From NCBI GenBank assembly GCA_004352715.1, contig SCFE01000091.1, forward strand, positions 854,331-918,330: a stretch of 64,000 nt of DNA. The letters are read 5' to 3'. Below the pieces are notes generated by a model. The model ran no database searches. It saw nothing but the letters and a program-made list of their open reading frames with translations, and was not told the DNA's origin. This document shows, piece after piece, positions 46,880 to 57,921 of the stretch; the first letter of the stretch is position 1, and each line of letters starts with the position of its first letter. Both the position numbers and the translations under genes were made by a program. Source of the stretch: Hofstenia miamia. Taxonomy: Eukaryota; Xenacoelomorpha; Acoela.

Positions 46880-47743
46880 CTAAATTCCCCTAAAAAATAG
46901 ATAACAGCTAAAATACCTAGGTCTTGAAGAAATGATTTTTTCTATAAAATAAGGAGTTTTGCCTGCAACTAGAAGACGATTGATCAGCACGTTCGATGAC
47001 TTTTCGGCGATCATACAGAGGAAACGACAACAATTACGAAAACGCAGTGTTCCAATGTAGGGATGGGAAGTGTGACTAAAATCGTCGCCAGTAAAGCACT
47101 TGAAAACTAAATGATCGATGCCGTTATGAGATGGTGTTAGATATTTTCACTACCATTGATATATCCTTCAGATGCATCAAGATCAAATCCAGTGGCTAGG
47201 AGTAGATCATTTTCTAAACAGATCACAGAATCTGTTTGACCAAATTCATAAAGATGGTTGCGCAGTTTTAGTCCGCTTCCTAAACTATGAAAATTATAAG
47301 AAAGGGCAAATTGCGCCTTAATAAGTTAAAATAAAATAAATCCACCCACACGAATTTGATAACGACATAGCTCCGATACAACAACGACGACAAATGGAAT
47401 ACATTGCATATAATTTCAGTTTTTAATTACACCAATTAATTTATAATTAAATAATCCATTTAATAATAAAAAATTCCAATCTACATTAGCTTGAGAATAT
47501 ACCGTATTTCCAATTGATAACTTTGATGTTTGACCCATCGTCTCCTACATAGATAAAATTACCACGAACTGCCATTGAACGTATTCGACCTAAAAACACT
47601 TGATCACCGCATGGTGAAATGAGATTTTCTGAAACAAACAATGATCTCAGCGAACATTTTTCTTCTTCACCGACTTCAAAGCAAATTTCATGAATTTTTA
47701 CAACTCCATCTTGTGAAGCACTAATAAGATTACGATCTTCGAT
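46880..47743 (-). CDS. Three C-terminal exons of a WD40-repeat-like host protein
   Basis: Exon 1 (47503-47743, acceptor ATATCATTTTAG) encodes EDRNLISASQDGVVKIHEI, a typical WD40 D-A/B-C strand pattern, then SMAVRGNFIYVGDDGSNIKV and INWKYG, a second blade. Exon 2 (47154-47279) encodes LYEFGQTDSVICLENDLLLA and TGFDLDASEGYIN, a third. Exon 3 (46880-47106) adds VFKCFTGDDFSHTSHPYIGT and runs to a TAG, or to an earlier donor. All joints are phase 1 and the three lengths (241, 126, 227) keep one frame for 198 codons including the stop. Introns are 223 and 47 bp. Such propellers are protein-interaction platforms; the specific gene is not recognisable. Upstream exons are not found, perhaps displaced by the retroelement at 48.2 kb. 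Confidence 0.6.
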
Positions 47744-48210
47744 CTAAAATGATATGCTTTGCATATTAAACAAATACAAACATCAATACAATAATTCGAA
47801 ATGTGGAGAAAGAGAAGTAGAATACATTGAAGAATAGAAATTCCCGTGCACTTTCGATAGTAAATATTCGATCTAGAATTTATCATCTGAATTCTTATTC
47901 ATCGTTGTTATATAGAGATACTTTTTGTAAAACCTTTCTCAATTTCGATGCAATGAATTTTATGGAGGACAAGGGAATGAAAGTTGCTATCGTACACCCT
48001 AGTTAAGTTAAGATATGCACAACTAAAATACACTGACCAAAGTTGAGTTGAATTTACATTCAATTGTTTTATGCAATTCAAAAAGCCGAGTTGATTAAAT
48101 CGTATAGTTAGATAAAAGGACAAGTGAATATTCAATTATTTAATACCACATCATTTGACAAGATTCAGGACAGATGCACTGCACCATTGTTTATGTTATA
48201 CTATGTCCTG
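47744..48210. other. Noncoding, probable intron upstream of the WD40-like exons
   Basis: No further exon found here. Confidence 0.35.
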
Positions 48211-48363
48211 TGTAGCGATATGTTAAATATTTGTTAATGTTTGCTTTTGTTTTGCATGCATGTTTTAACCAGATTTTGCGGGAATCGTTATTGATAATTA
48301 AATGATTTTACGTGTTGGCTACTTGGTTTTGTAATAGATTACAAGATAGAAGACTAACGTAAT
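48211..48363 (+). repeat. Candidate short LTR of the Gypsy-like element
   Basis: Starts TGTAGCGATATG and runs to CTAACGTAATA. It is followed at once by TGGTGCCGTGAAATG, a primer-binding-like site starting TGG, and then gag. About 150 bp. No second LTR is visible because of the downstream gap. Confidence 0.5.
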
Positions 48364-48378
48364 ATTGGTGCCGTGAAA

Positions 48379-49224
48379 TGTCATTGCCTGTTTTAACAAT
48401 TGATCATAAATCGTTTAATACGTGGAGATTGCAACTTGACGGTTATTTTGTAATGAAGGAATTAGTTACGGAAGAACAAAAACTAGCGGTTTTACCTCTA
48501 GCTTTNTTGATAATTAAATGATTTTACGTGTTGGCTACTTGGTTTTGTAATAGATTACAAGATAGAAGACTAACGTAATATTGGTGCCGTGAAATGTCAT
48601 TGCCTGTTTTAACAATTGATCATAAATCGTTTAATACGTGGAGATTGCAACTTGACGGTTATTTTGTAATGAAGGAAGAACAAAAACTAGCGGTTTTACT
48701 TCTAGCTTTACAGGAAAGTCTTCTAATTCCGGTAAGCGATTTACTACTTAAGCAAAAGAAAAGTTTTGACGAAATCGTCGCTCAATTAAAAGAAATTTGG
48801 TTGACTGCAAAGCGCCCGGAAAATCCGGAGACACAGTTTCAAAGAATTAAGATTAATCAGCCGTCCATGATAGCAGAAGCAGTGCAAGAAATGCGTTGGT
48901 TGGCGGAATATCTTGGTTATGATGAGACTATTATAGTTAAACGTATATCGAATGCTGTGTCAGATAAATTGAAACCAACTGTTGTAGTTTTTGGAAACTC
49001 AGAGAAATGCTTCATTAGATAGTCTAGTTCGGTTTATTTCTAAAATACCAGATGAACAACCGGAAATTTTGTCAATTAATGTAATGTGTAAATATTGCAA
49101 AAGATCAGGACATAATATAAATTCCTGCCCAATCAAGGATGATAAGGCCAAAATCAAATGTTACACCTGCGGGGAAATTGGTCATATTTCCCGATTCTGC
49201 AAGAAGGGAGTTCAAAAAAACTAG
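48379..49224 (+). pseudogene. gag: Gypsy-like gag, with contig overlap and frameshift
   Basis: ATG at 48379 (first contig) and again at 48594 after the N at 48506, because ~215 bp of the start are present twice with a 9-base indel (two alleles or contig ends). The protein reads LTIDHKSFNTWRLQLDGYF, SFDEIVAQLKEIWLTAKRP, LGYDETIIVKRISNAV; a short deletion near 48990 shifts frame. The second part has two CCHC knuckles: CKYCKRSGHNINSC and CYTCGEIGHISRFC. Stop TAG at 49222-49224 directly follows the heptamer A AAA AAC. Small gag with paired knuckles fits a Ty3/Gypsy-type element. The short deletion is absent from the second copy at 49293 onward. Confidence 0.75.
49215..49221 (+). promoter_or_regulatory. 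Putative -1 ribosomal frameshift heptamer, copy 1
   Basis: A AAA AAC in the gag reading phase, one codon before the gag stop. A one-base backward slip enters the protease frame. Preserved in copy 2 (49604-49610). Confidence 0.55.
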
Positions 49225-49292
49225 TGGTGTCTGGGGTATCCAATGTTTTCAATACCGCAGCCGATATACCTATAAATTTACACGGCAAAGTN

Positions 49293-49613
49293 GAATATCT
49301 TGGTTATGATAAGACTATTATAGTTAAACATATATCAAATGCTGTGTCAGATAAATTGAAACCAACTGTTGTAATGTTTTTGGAAACTCAGAGAAATGCT
49401 TCATTAGATAGTCTAGTTTGGTTTATTTCTAAAATACCTGATGAACAACTGGAAATTTTGTCAATTAATGTAATGTGTAAATATTGCAAAAGATCAGGAC
49501 ATAATATAAATTCCTGCCCAATCAAGCCTGCTAAGGCCAAAATTAAATGTTACACCTGCGGGGAAATTGGTCATATTTCCTGATTCTGCAAGAAGGGAGT
49601 TCAAAAAAACTAG
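49293..49613 (+). pseudogene. gag: Second copy of the gag C-terminal region
   Basis: Repeats 48903-49224 with scattered differences after the single N at 49292. The frame is intact where copy 1 has the deletion, but the second zinc knuckle contains TGA where copy 1 has CGA (Arg). It also ends in the heptamer A AAA AAC (49604-49610) plus TAG. Probably a second allele or element copy joined end to end. Confidence 0.75.
49604..49610 (+). promoter_or_regulatory. Putative -1 ribosomal frameshift heptamer, copy 2
   Basis: Same heptamer, phase and following TAG as at 49215. Here the protease frame continues uninterrupted downstream. Confidence 0.6.
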
Positions 49614-50191
49614 TGATGGCTGTGGTATCGAATGTTTTCAATACCACAGTTGATATACCTATAAATTTACATGGCAAAGTCTTACCCTGTAAAATTGATA
49701 GTGAATCGCCTTATTCTTTTGTTAATAAATCTACATTGTACAGTCTTCCAGAAGTCACTTCCATAAAACAATTAGTCAATACTAAAATTTTCATGTCCAT
49801 TGACAGCACAAATTTTGACGCAAATGAAAGTGTCACACTTCAGGCATGCTTAGCCAGAGCTTGCATTGATTTACCTTTTTTGGTTATAGACTCTCCCATG
49901 CAAGTGATACTAGGTGAAAATGCTCTTTGCTTGTTGGGATGTGCAATAGATTACAAGTCAGGAACTGTTAGCTTTGACCCAGATTTGAAAGATAGTCATT
50001 CTTTAGTTCTGTCAGTTTGCTCAGTTCATAAGCAAAAGTCTAATGAAGAATTTCTCAAAGAGTTCAACTTGGGAATTTGGAATTCATCTAAGCAGTTAAA
50101 AGACCTACTGATCAGTTTCCGAGATATTTTTTCTGAAAATCCTACCAATATAGGACGGACTAATTTCATAAAGCATTTCATTCAAACAGAG
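49611..50191 (+). pseudogene. pol: Gypsy-like aspartic protease and start of RT (pol), truncated by gap
   Basis: In the -1 frame relative to gag. VVSNVFNTTVDIPINLHGK leads into LPCKIDSESPYSFVNKSTL, the position of the catalytic D-S/T-G triad, but the Gly reads Glu (IDSES), so the enzyme is probably dead unless this is a sequencing error. VILGENALCLLGCAIDY matches the conserved ILG...L region of retropepsins. FRDIFSENPTNIGRTNFIKH is the typical lead-in to a Gypsy reverse transcriptase. The sequence then enters the 1000-N gap. An active pol would process gag and copy element RNA. Confidence 0.8.
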
Positions 50192-51191
50192 NNNNNNNNN
50201 NNNNNNNNNNNNNNNNNNNNNNNNNNNNNNNNNNNNNNNNNNNNNNNNNNNNNNNNNNNNNNNNNNNNNNNNNNNNNNNNNNNNNNNNNNNNNNNNNNNN
50301 NNNNNNNNNNNNNNNNNNNNNNNNNNNNNNNNNNNNNNNNNNNNNNNNNNNNNNNNNNNNNNNNNNNNNNNNNNNNNNNNNNNNNNNNNNNNNNNNNNNN
50401 NNNNNNNNNNNNNNNNNNNNNNNNNNNNNNNNNNNNNNNNNNNNNNNNNNNNNNNNNNNNNNNNNNNNNNNNNNNNNNNNNNNNNNNNNNNNNNNNNNNN
50501 NNNNNNNNNNNNNNNNNNNNNNNNNNNNNNNNNNNNNNNNNNNNNNNNNNNNNNNNNNNNNNNNNNNNNNNNNNNNNNNNNNNNNNNNNNNNNNNNNNNN
50601 NNNNNNNNNNNNNNNNNNNNNNNNNNNNNNNNNNNNNNNNNNNNNNNNNNNNNNNNNNNNNNNNNNNNNNNNNNNNNNNNNNNNNNNNNNNNNNNNNNNN
50701 NNNNNNNNNNNNNNNNNNNNNNNNNNNNNNNNNNNNNNNNNNNNNNNNNNNNNNNNNNNNNNNNNNNNNNNNNNNNNNNNNNNNNNNNNNNNNNNNNNNN
50801 NNNNNNNNNNNNNNNNNNNNNNNNNNNNNNNNNNNNNNNNNNNNNNNNNNNNNNNNNNNNNNNNNNNNNNNNNNNNNNNNNNNNNNNNNNNNNNNNNNNN
50901 NNNNNNNNNNNNNNNNNNNNNNNNNNNNNNNNNNNNNNNNNNNNNNNNNNNNNNNNNNNNNNNNNNNNNNNNNNNNNNNNNNNNNNNNNNNNNNNNNNNN
51001 NNNNNNNNNNNNNNNNNNNNNNNNNNNNNNNNNNNNNNNNNNNNNNNNNNNNNNNNNNNNNNNNNNNNNNNNNNNNNNNNNNNNNNNNNNNNNNNNNNNN
51101 NNNNNNNNNNNNNNNNNNNNNNNNNNNNNNNNNNNNNNNNNNNNNNNNNNNNNNNNNNNNNNNNNNNNNNNNNNNNNNNNNNNNNNNNNNN
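50192..51191. other. Assembly gap (1000 N)
   Basis: Run of exactly 1000 N, probably a placeholder size. Sequence on the two sides belongs to different elements (pol versus LTR-1-type gag). Confidence 1.
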
Positions 51192-51611
51192 GAACGAGAG
51201 TTACGAACTTCACCAACTCAGGACAACACATTGGAGGACTCATCGGAAGATGAAAATGAAATGGAGAAGAGAAAATTTGTTGAAGAAATCAAAGACGCAA
51301 TAACTGCGCAGTTACGGAAAGAAGAAGCAACAACAAGAAACATGAAACCGAAATATAACAATTCGATTCTGAACCAGGAGGTGGGAAATGATATGATCCC
51401 CTGCAAGGCTACGTTACCAAAATTCAACGGAAGAGTGGATGGCTATAATCCAACGTTCGGAGAATGGCTCCAGATGTTCGAGCTGACAATGGCGGAGAGA
51501 AAGGTAAGCCAACACTCAGCAGCAGCAAGATTTCCCTTATATCTGACAGGGGCGGCAGCGCAGCATTACCTGCTGTTAGATCTCTCTCTGGATGACCACT
51601 TCATCTCATAA
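51192..51611 (+). pseudogene. gag: LTR-1-type gag fragment, GC-richer copy
   Basis: Open from the gap edge: acidic EDSSEDENEMEKRKFVEEI, then IPCKATLPKFNGRVDGYNPT, EWLQMFELTMAERKVSQ and RFPLYLTGAAAQHYLLL. Clearly homologous to residues ~210-345 of the gag at 14557-16233 but diverged, with more G/C codons, so from another subfamily. Similarity ends at LLLD and an unrelated stop follows. Confidence 0.8.
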
Positions 51612-51709
51612 TCTAAAAACTGCAAACTGGGGAGCCATGAGCTAATCAGACAATTTCTGCATAAATTTTTTAATTGTTATGTGAATGTGTTGTAGAACCT
51701 CTTGTAGAG

Positions 51710-54700
51710 TCAGAATCCTTTAAGCACCATCATTAAAGTCATTAGCACGTCTGTATCAGATGTATGTGTGTCACCTGCCCTGATGTTGGTCTGTGGATAA
51801 AAGTGAACAGTCACTTTGTGCAATGATCCCATCCAAATGGCATGGTTGATGAATATTGAGCAAAATTCCTGCACCTGTTGTAATTTCATCTGTTCTGGGT
51901 CTGACACATCAGCACATAACATTGTGATTATCTATATATGCTTTGTTATGTCATAATATCAGGTAATTGTCTCTAGATTATTTATCCACATAGAGTGCCC
52001 AGTAGCTTGAAATAATATTAGTACTCTTGAGCTTGTTTGTAAGATTTTCTCTTGGATCTTCTGTAATTGTTTATGTATTGGATGGCCTTTAAGAAAAATT
52101 TCATGTATAGTCAGTTTGCCATCAATAAATATATGCTCTCTGTTGTCCCCATCAATTAACTTGTCCCAAAGTTCCTTATACTCAGTTGTTTGACTAAGTC
52201 TTTTGTCCTCTTGATTTGTGCTGATAAAATTGAGTTTATCTGGCAGGTGGGCAGCAATCTTTTGTTTTTCTTTCTGAACTTTCCACTTAGGTAATACCAG
52301 TGGGGTCTCAATGCAGGGGGTGGTATACACAATAAATTATATTATTGATATGATTTTTCTCTTAAGCTAGTGGTGCTAATCATCACTGCCTTGCCTCAAT
52401 TAATGTGTCCCAAAATCTACTGTGTAAGACATGCTTGCATAATTCATCAATCTGACTGTTTGTGATTTTAATGTGAGCAGTGGTACAATCCATGTCCAAG
52501 GCCACTTGTTGCCAAGGCAATTGTAGATTGACCAGCTCTTCCTTTCAGTGAGACACCATTTCATCATGCCTAGTATGTCTTTGTCTTTAGATTCCACTGA
52601 AACTCTCTCCTATAAATTCTTCAGGGCAGTGTTCTATAGTCAAAATTTGTTCATCTTCAGTAATTGATCACTGTGGGGTTGGCTGAGGAGGTGAGAAGGG
52701 TCCACGAAATTTCTCTAGATTAATTTTCTTGATTAGCTCCTGGATAGATGGAGACAGTTGTACTGATGACGTGCCAAAGGTTCTTTTTCCTTAAAAAAAT
52801 TGCTCTGGCATTCACATTACCTGATCCAATATGATGATGGGGACAATCTTTCCTTCTTTATGCACTTGTCTAGCTGATTCAGTAAATTGGCCATAGCCAC
52901 ACTCTGGATAGTTAAGATATTCTAAATTAAAGAAAATCTCTGCTTTTTCAAAGATGCAGTTTACACATAACATTTCTAAAAACTTAGTGGTAGAGCCAGG
53001 TAGTCTCTCAATCATCTGCTGTATGCTTAAGGGAGCATGTTCTGAATTGAAGATAGCATACCTTGTCTCAGCAATTGCTCCCCACATATACTTCTTTAGC
53101 ATTTTAGAAAATGTATTTATGTCCAACAGACAAATACCAAGTTGGTTGCTGATAATCATGATTGACATTTTTCCAGTAACACTACTTGCCCCTACCAGTT
53201 GGGCATAATATTTCTTGAATTTCTCCATTGCTTTTTTTGAATTGCTGGGCAATAATGGAAGAGTACATTTGTGTAATAACCAATTCTTAGCCTTCCATGT
53301 GAGAGGACAAACTGCTAGTTCATGTGTGGATCTTTTAGCTAAAGAGATTCAGGTGTCAGCATCCATTGGGAGTGTTAGGTTTGGATTTCTGGTGAGGCAA
53401 GGCACAAGGATTCAGACAACACTATAAGCATAGATGTCTGGGGTATTCCTTTCTGAAAATAAATGTTCTTTGTAGTTTTTTTATCCTGGGTTTCATATGA
53501 TATTCTAATTTTTTCAAGTACTCATTCTACTGACCTATAATATTGTGATGTGGGACTTTGTATATCTAGGACAGGCCAATTGGTCTCAGGGTTTTGTCCA
53601 GCTTTTAAGTTTTTCCAGATGTCTTGAATTTCCTGTAAAGTAAAGGTACTTTGGGCAAAGGTAATGCTAGCTCTTACATCTGTGATTCTGGTTAGTGACG
53701 GCATATTTGGGTTTATCAACTCTAATGTTTGTGATTTTAATGCAGTATCAAGGATTAGCTTTTGGTCTACTGCTAACCTGTGAGTGGGTATCTTCTTGCA
53801 GAGCAGCAAGTCCATATAAATGAACTTTGTGATGGAAATTATGTTAGTGTGATACATGGAATTGGGGTGATAGACCTCACAATATAGTATTAGGACATTT
53901 TATATATGGAAATGTAGACTTTCTGTCAGCTCAGGAATGTTGTCTTCATATTCCTCATGTAGGACCATTACATGTCTGATCTTCTCCACTTTAGCTAATC
54001 TGTATACTATTTCAATATTTTCCATAATACTAGGTCATTGAATTTCATTAATGCATAAAAATTAAATCACTAGTAGGTGGAGAAAGTCAATATTGACACA
54101 ATTGAAGCTTTGAATATCTTTCCAGTTGCTGAGAAACTGACACAAGCATAGTATATTGAAATCCTCATCAAAAGAGGTATGAACAATTTTTTGCCAATAA
54201 TGTCTGCTTAAGCCTTCACTCATCTTTGAGTCTTAACATATAGTGGTGTTCACTTTAGGTCAATGCTCTGCATCCATAATAAAGGGAATAATGTTGATAG
54301 AACATGTCAATTTTTTAGGGTTGTATGTCCACCACAATTTATTTTGGGTTTCTGCCAAGATGTTGTCTCAAACAAAGTGTGTAACATGCCAGGTAGCAAT
54401 AAAATAATGGTGAATGATTTCTTCTCCAATTTTCAACATCTTTTTTTTCCAATCCTCTGCTTTTCTTGACCAAACAGTAGATGTGGCTGTGGATGAATCA
54501 AAATAGGTCAAAGGGACTATCAAGTCACTTGTTGGGGTTATGTTTACATTTTGTAAATCACTAAAAGGGACACAGATACAAATTTTAAAGTCTTGTTGGT
54601 GTGCTAGCTCATCTCACACTTGTGAAACACTCTTCTCCCTATGCAGTGGCATGACTGAGACACTTCTTTTGCTTTTGGCTCTCCTAGTCATCAGGCAATT

Positions 54701-54830
54701 CTTTGCCCAGATGAGGTCAGACTCTCCTCACCACCATCATTGTGTCCCTGTTTGTGATCATGTACCCCATCAAGAAGAAACACTCATCTCTCTCACCTAG
54801 TAGGGGCATCTGAAACAGCTCTACTTACCA
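51710..54830 (-). pseudogene. Unrecognised decayed coding region (~3 kb)
   Basis: Nearly the whole interval on the minus strand is readable as protein-like sequence with repeated frame changes and stops. Frames: 53522-53857 (MPSLTRITDVRASITFAQST, FTLQEIQDIWKNLKAGQNPE), 52812-53252 (FKKYYAQLVGASSVTGKMSI, IMIISNQLGICLLD, IQQMIERLPGSTTKFLEML), 52400-52597 (LTERKSWSIYNCLGNKWPW), 51959-52330 (DGDNREHIFIDGKLTIHEIF) and 51710-51922 (KVTVHFYPQTNIRAGDTHTS). Between 53900 and 54500 more coding-like pieces occur (EEIIHHYFIATWHVTH). I do not recognise any family. Candidates are an ancient transposon or endogenised virus gene. No RT, DDE-transposase or polymerase motif is seen. Confidence 0.45.
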
Positions 54831-56875
54831 TCCTCCTTCTCACTCTGCAATGAGATGAAAAGGTCCTTGAGTGAATCTACATTATTATTGCATCTGATTA
54901 CTGATTAAAATAGACAATATTATTTTCTTATTATCAAATTCAAATGCATATGTTATCAATATTATTTAAATTCAAATTTGGTCAAGCTGCAATTTTGTTT
55001 TTAAAACAGTATATTAAATTAAATGAACATTCTCAAACATTTTTAATATTATATAAACATTCCATAAAAAGGCATAAAGAGAACTTTAACAAAGAGTTTT
55101 GATTTAAGGAAAAACAATAATTTTTTTAAGTTGCAACATTGTTTTTTTGAAATGCAAATATTGAATTCTATTTGATAATACAAATTTTAATTTACCTGAT
55201 ATATTACTTTTTTATCTGAAAAATACCCACCTATAAAACTTCACTATGGTCCCTAATTAGGGAATTTGAGACTTTAAAATTTTAGTCTCATTCTCAAAAA
55301 TGTAAGTATCAAATCTTGGTATACATCTTAATGAAATTTAAAAAAAGTCTCATTATAAATCAAGACTGTTTTGGTCTTAATTTAAATATTAATAAAAGAA
55401 TGATATATATTTTAAAGAAAACATTAGATTGTATATTGTGGTGTCAGTATGAAATCAGTGAGCAATAATACTAATCTATCTTTTGAGGGTTTCAAGTCAC
55501 AGAATGGATTTACCAGTGCTGCAAATTAATTACTAAATACTCCTGCTATAATATCCTATCTTAATAAAAGTTAAAAGTAAACAGGAAGGGATGTTAGGGA
55601 AGATTGGCCACACTTAGCCAACCCCATACAGATAACCTTAAGAAAGAGTCATATAAGACTAGAGCTCTATTTAAGATAAAGAATAAAGAAGCCCTAACCC
55701 TTGGGTGCAGTGAGTGAAACCTATGTGCTAAGTAACATTCCTACACTCAGTGTGTTTCTCATCTTGTGCAATTTTGGTGATAGCAATAAAAGTTAATTTT
55801 ATTTATGAATGAAATGCAGTACAACAAAGTCCCTAACCATATAACTAATCTAAGATGAAGGGAACATGCCATTCAAGTGGTTTCCTGTCTGGGTGTCCCT
55901 TAGCTACACAAATGAATTTAGAAAACAATAAAATATAAGTAAAAATAATAAAGTAAAACATGAATCTACAGAGAATTATTTAAGAAAACATAAATGAATA
56001 AATCACACATATTTATGTGAATTCATCCAATTATAAATTTACAGAGTTCATATTACCAATGTTGAAATTGAAATAGATGAATGATGCATTATGCCACAAT
56101 ATTTGAATTATTAAAATATGGCAACTTGGAAGCTTAAAACCTAATTATTAAAATGATAATAATTTTTAGCTTGCTCAATATTCTTTATATGTTGATAAAA
56201 GTTTTTGTAATCTTTGAGTCTCAAAAAATCTCAATACTCATTGTCTCAATGAAAAAAGTTTCACTTCATGTCTTAAATATATAAATCTGTATCTCGCCTC
56301 AAATTCTCTGTCCAATAGAACAATTGCATGGGATATCATAAAAATATATTTTATAATGTATCATATTACTCTAAAAAGTAAATAATAGTCATAATACACC
56401 TGGTGATCATTGAAAAATTGACAAAATAGTCAGTGTAATACACTAAAATATAAATGAAAAAGGAATCAATGTCTTCAACCTCAAGACATAAAAACTCAAA
56501 AATCTTGAATGATATAAAGTGTATATTATTATAAACGATAAAATACATAACCCTATTGTAGTTTTCATATTGGTATTTAACGTCACACAATTGAAGGTGG
56601 TTAAGGGATGAAAACAAAATTAGTAATATTGTAAAATCTAAGTAATTTTAAAAACTGGAAACCATTTTTTATAATTTCACTATCAATTATAAAGAAATTA
56701 TATATTTGAAAACATTTCAAAATTTAATGAATATCCCCATTATTAAAAATAAAGTTATAAGGTATATTGAAAAAGGTATCACTAGTAGTGAGTGACCGAC
56801 GCCTGGTTTTGACATTTACTCATTTGCTGTTGTTCTTTGTTGACGAATTGGCAATCGGTTTTAAAGTTTGAGTCG
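54831..56875. other. AT-rich intergenic stretch
   Basis: No supported gene. Short repeated 'tctcaaaaatgtaag'/'gtctcatt' words near 55240-55360. Confidence 0.4.
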
Positions 56876-57882
56876 ATGAGTACGACTGACGTTGAATTAT
56901 TGAATAAACATATACGAAAGCTTAAGAAAAAGTTGCGCCAAATCGATCATTTGAAATCGCTTGCTCGTGATTTAAGCAGTGATGAACTATATAAGGTCCT
57001 TAATTTAAATTTTTTATTTTCACGATTGTATATTTATTTTGTCTTGTTTCAATATAGTATAGTATTTTATGTGGTATATTTTTCTGAAAATGTATTTAAA
57101 TTAGTTGCTTTCGGAAGCTTTTTAGATTTGTTTATGAACTTGAAAAAATGTTGTTTTGATCTAGTGTTAAGAGTAAGTAAAGGTACTGATACTAAACTAA
57201 GCAATATGCTAGATCATTTGTTTATTTTATACAAAACCCCTTTGTTAGATTTCTCAAAATTTGAAAAGCGATGTAAATGGGTCACGCTGTCAACACTGAT
57301 ATAAAGTAAAAATTTAGAGAAATGCAATAAAACGAATAAATAATAAGGCGTTATTGCAGATCAGGAGACTGATATATAAACATTGTTTCTACGCAACACT
57401 GTATATGACGTCATTTAGAACCTAACCCTAAAACCTAAATTTTTCAATTATTTATAGACCTAAACCCTAAACAATGAATTTTTAACATTTGATGATGCAA
57501 CCCTTAGCACGTTATTTGACGTCATTTAGGCTTTTATAAATCAGAGTCCTCTGATCTGCAAATTTCATATAAAACTAGAAAGGAATAAAAAATATTTATC
57601 TATTAGAAAAATGCACGATATAATGGTATATTCATGCAAACTTATCTTTTTTAGTTTAAATCTAGCGCACTTTTCGTGTTGACTAGTTGTTTTCATGTTT
57701 GTAAATATTGTAAATACGCATTGTATAAAAGACACCCAAGCATCTGTAAATAGAGAAATAGTTTCACAGTGTTCTCGTTTGCTAGAATCACTGTTGCTCT
57801 AGTATATGTTCACCTCAGCGACCTTCTGCTTTGACATTAAGTCCCCTGGCAAAGTTCTCATTAAATTCAACCCAGTGATTCT

Positions 57883-57921
<39 letters not shown>

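Noticed and set aside
48379-49613. Duplicated gag as a genuine tandem element
   Set aside because: The repeats start right at single N positions (48506, 49292) and fit allelic or overlapping contig ends better.
50182-51253. Long frames across the 1000-N gap, including a pol-gag fusion
   Set aside because: Open only because N codons contain no stops. The two sides belong to different elements.
51710-54830. Assignment of the decayed coding region to a specific virus
   Set aside because: No diagnostic motif is visible; naming a virus would be speculation.
56996-57304. Continuation of exon 1 as a 155-codon ORF rich in Phe/Leu
   Set aside because: After 56995 composition turns AT-rich and hydrophobic with no pattern; the in-phase exon 2 at 62895 is a better continuation of the helix motif.
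57420-57480. CCTAACCCTAAAACC as interstitial telomere repeat
   Set aside because: Too short and irregular, and it lies within the MITE between its inverted arms.
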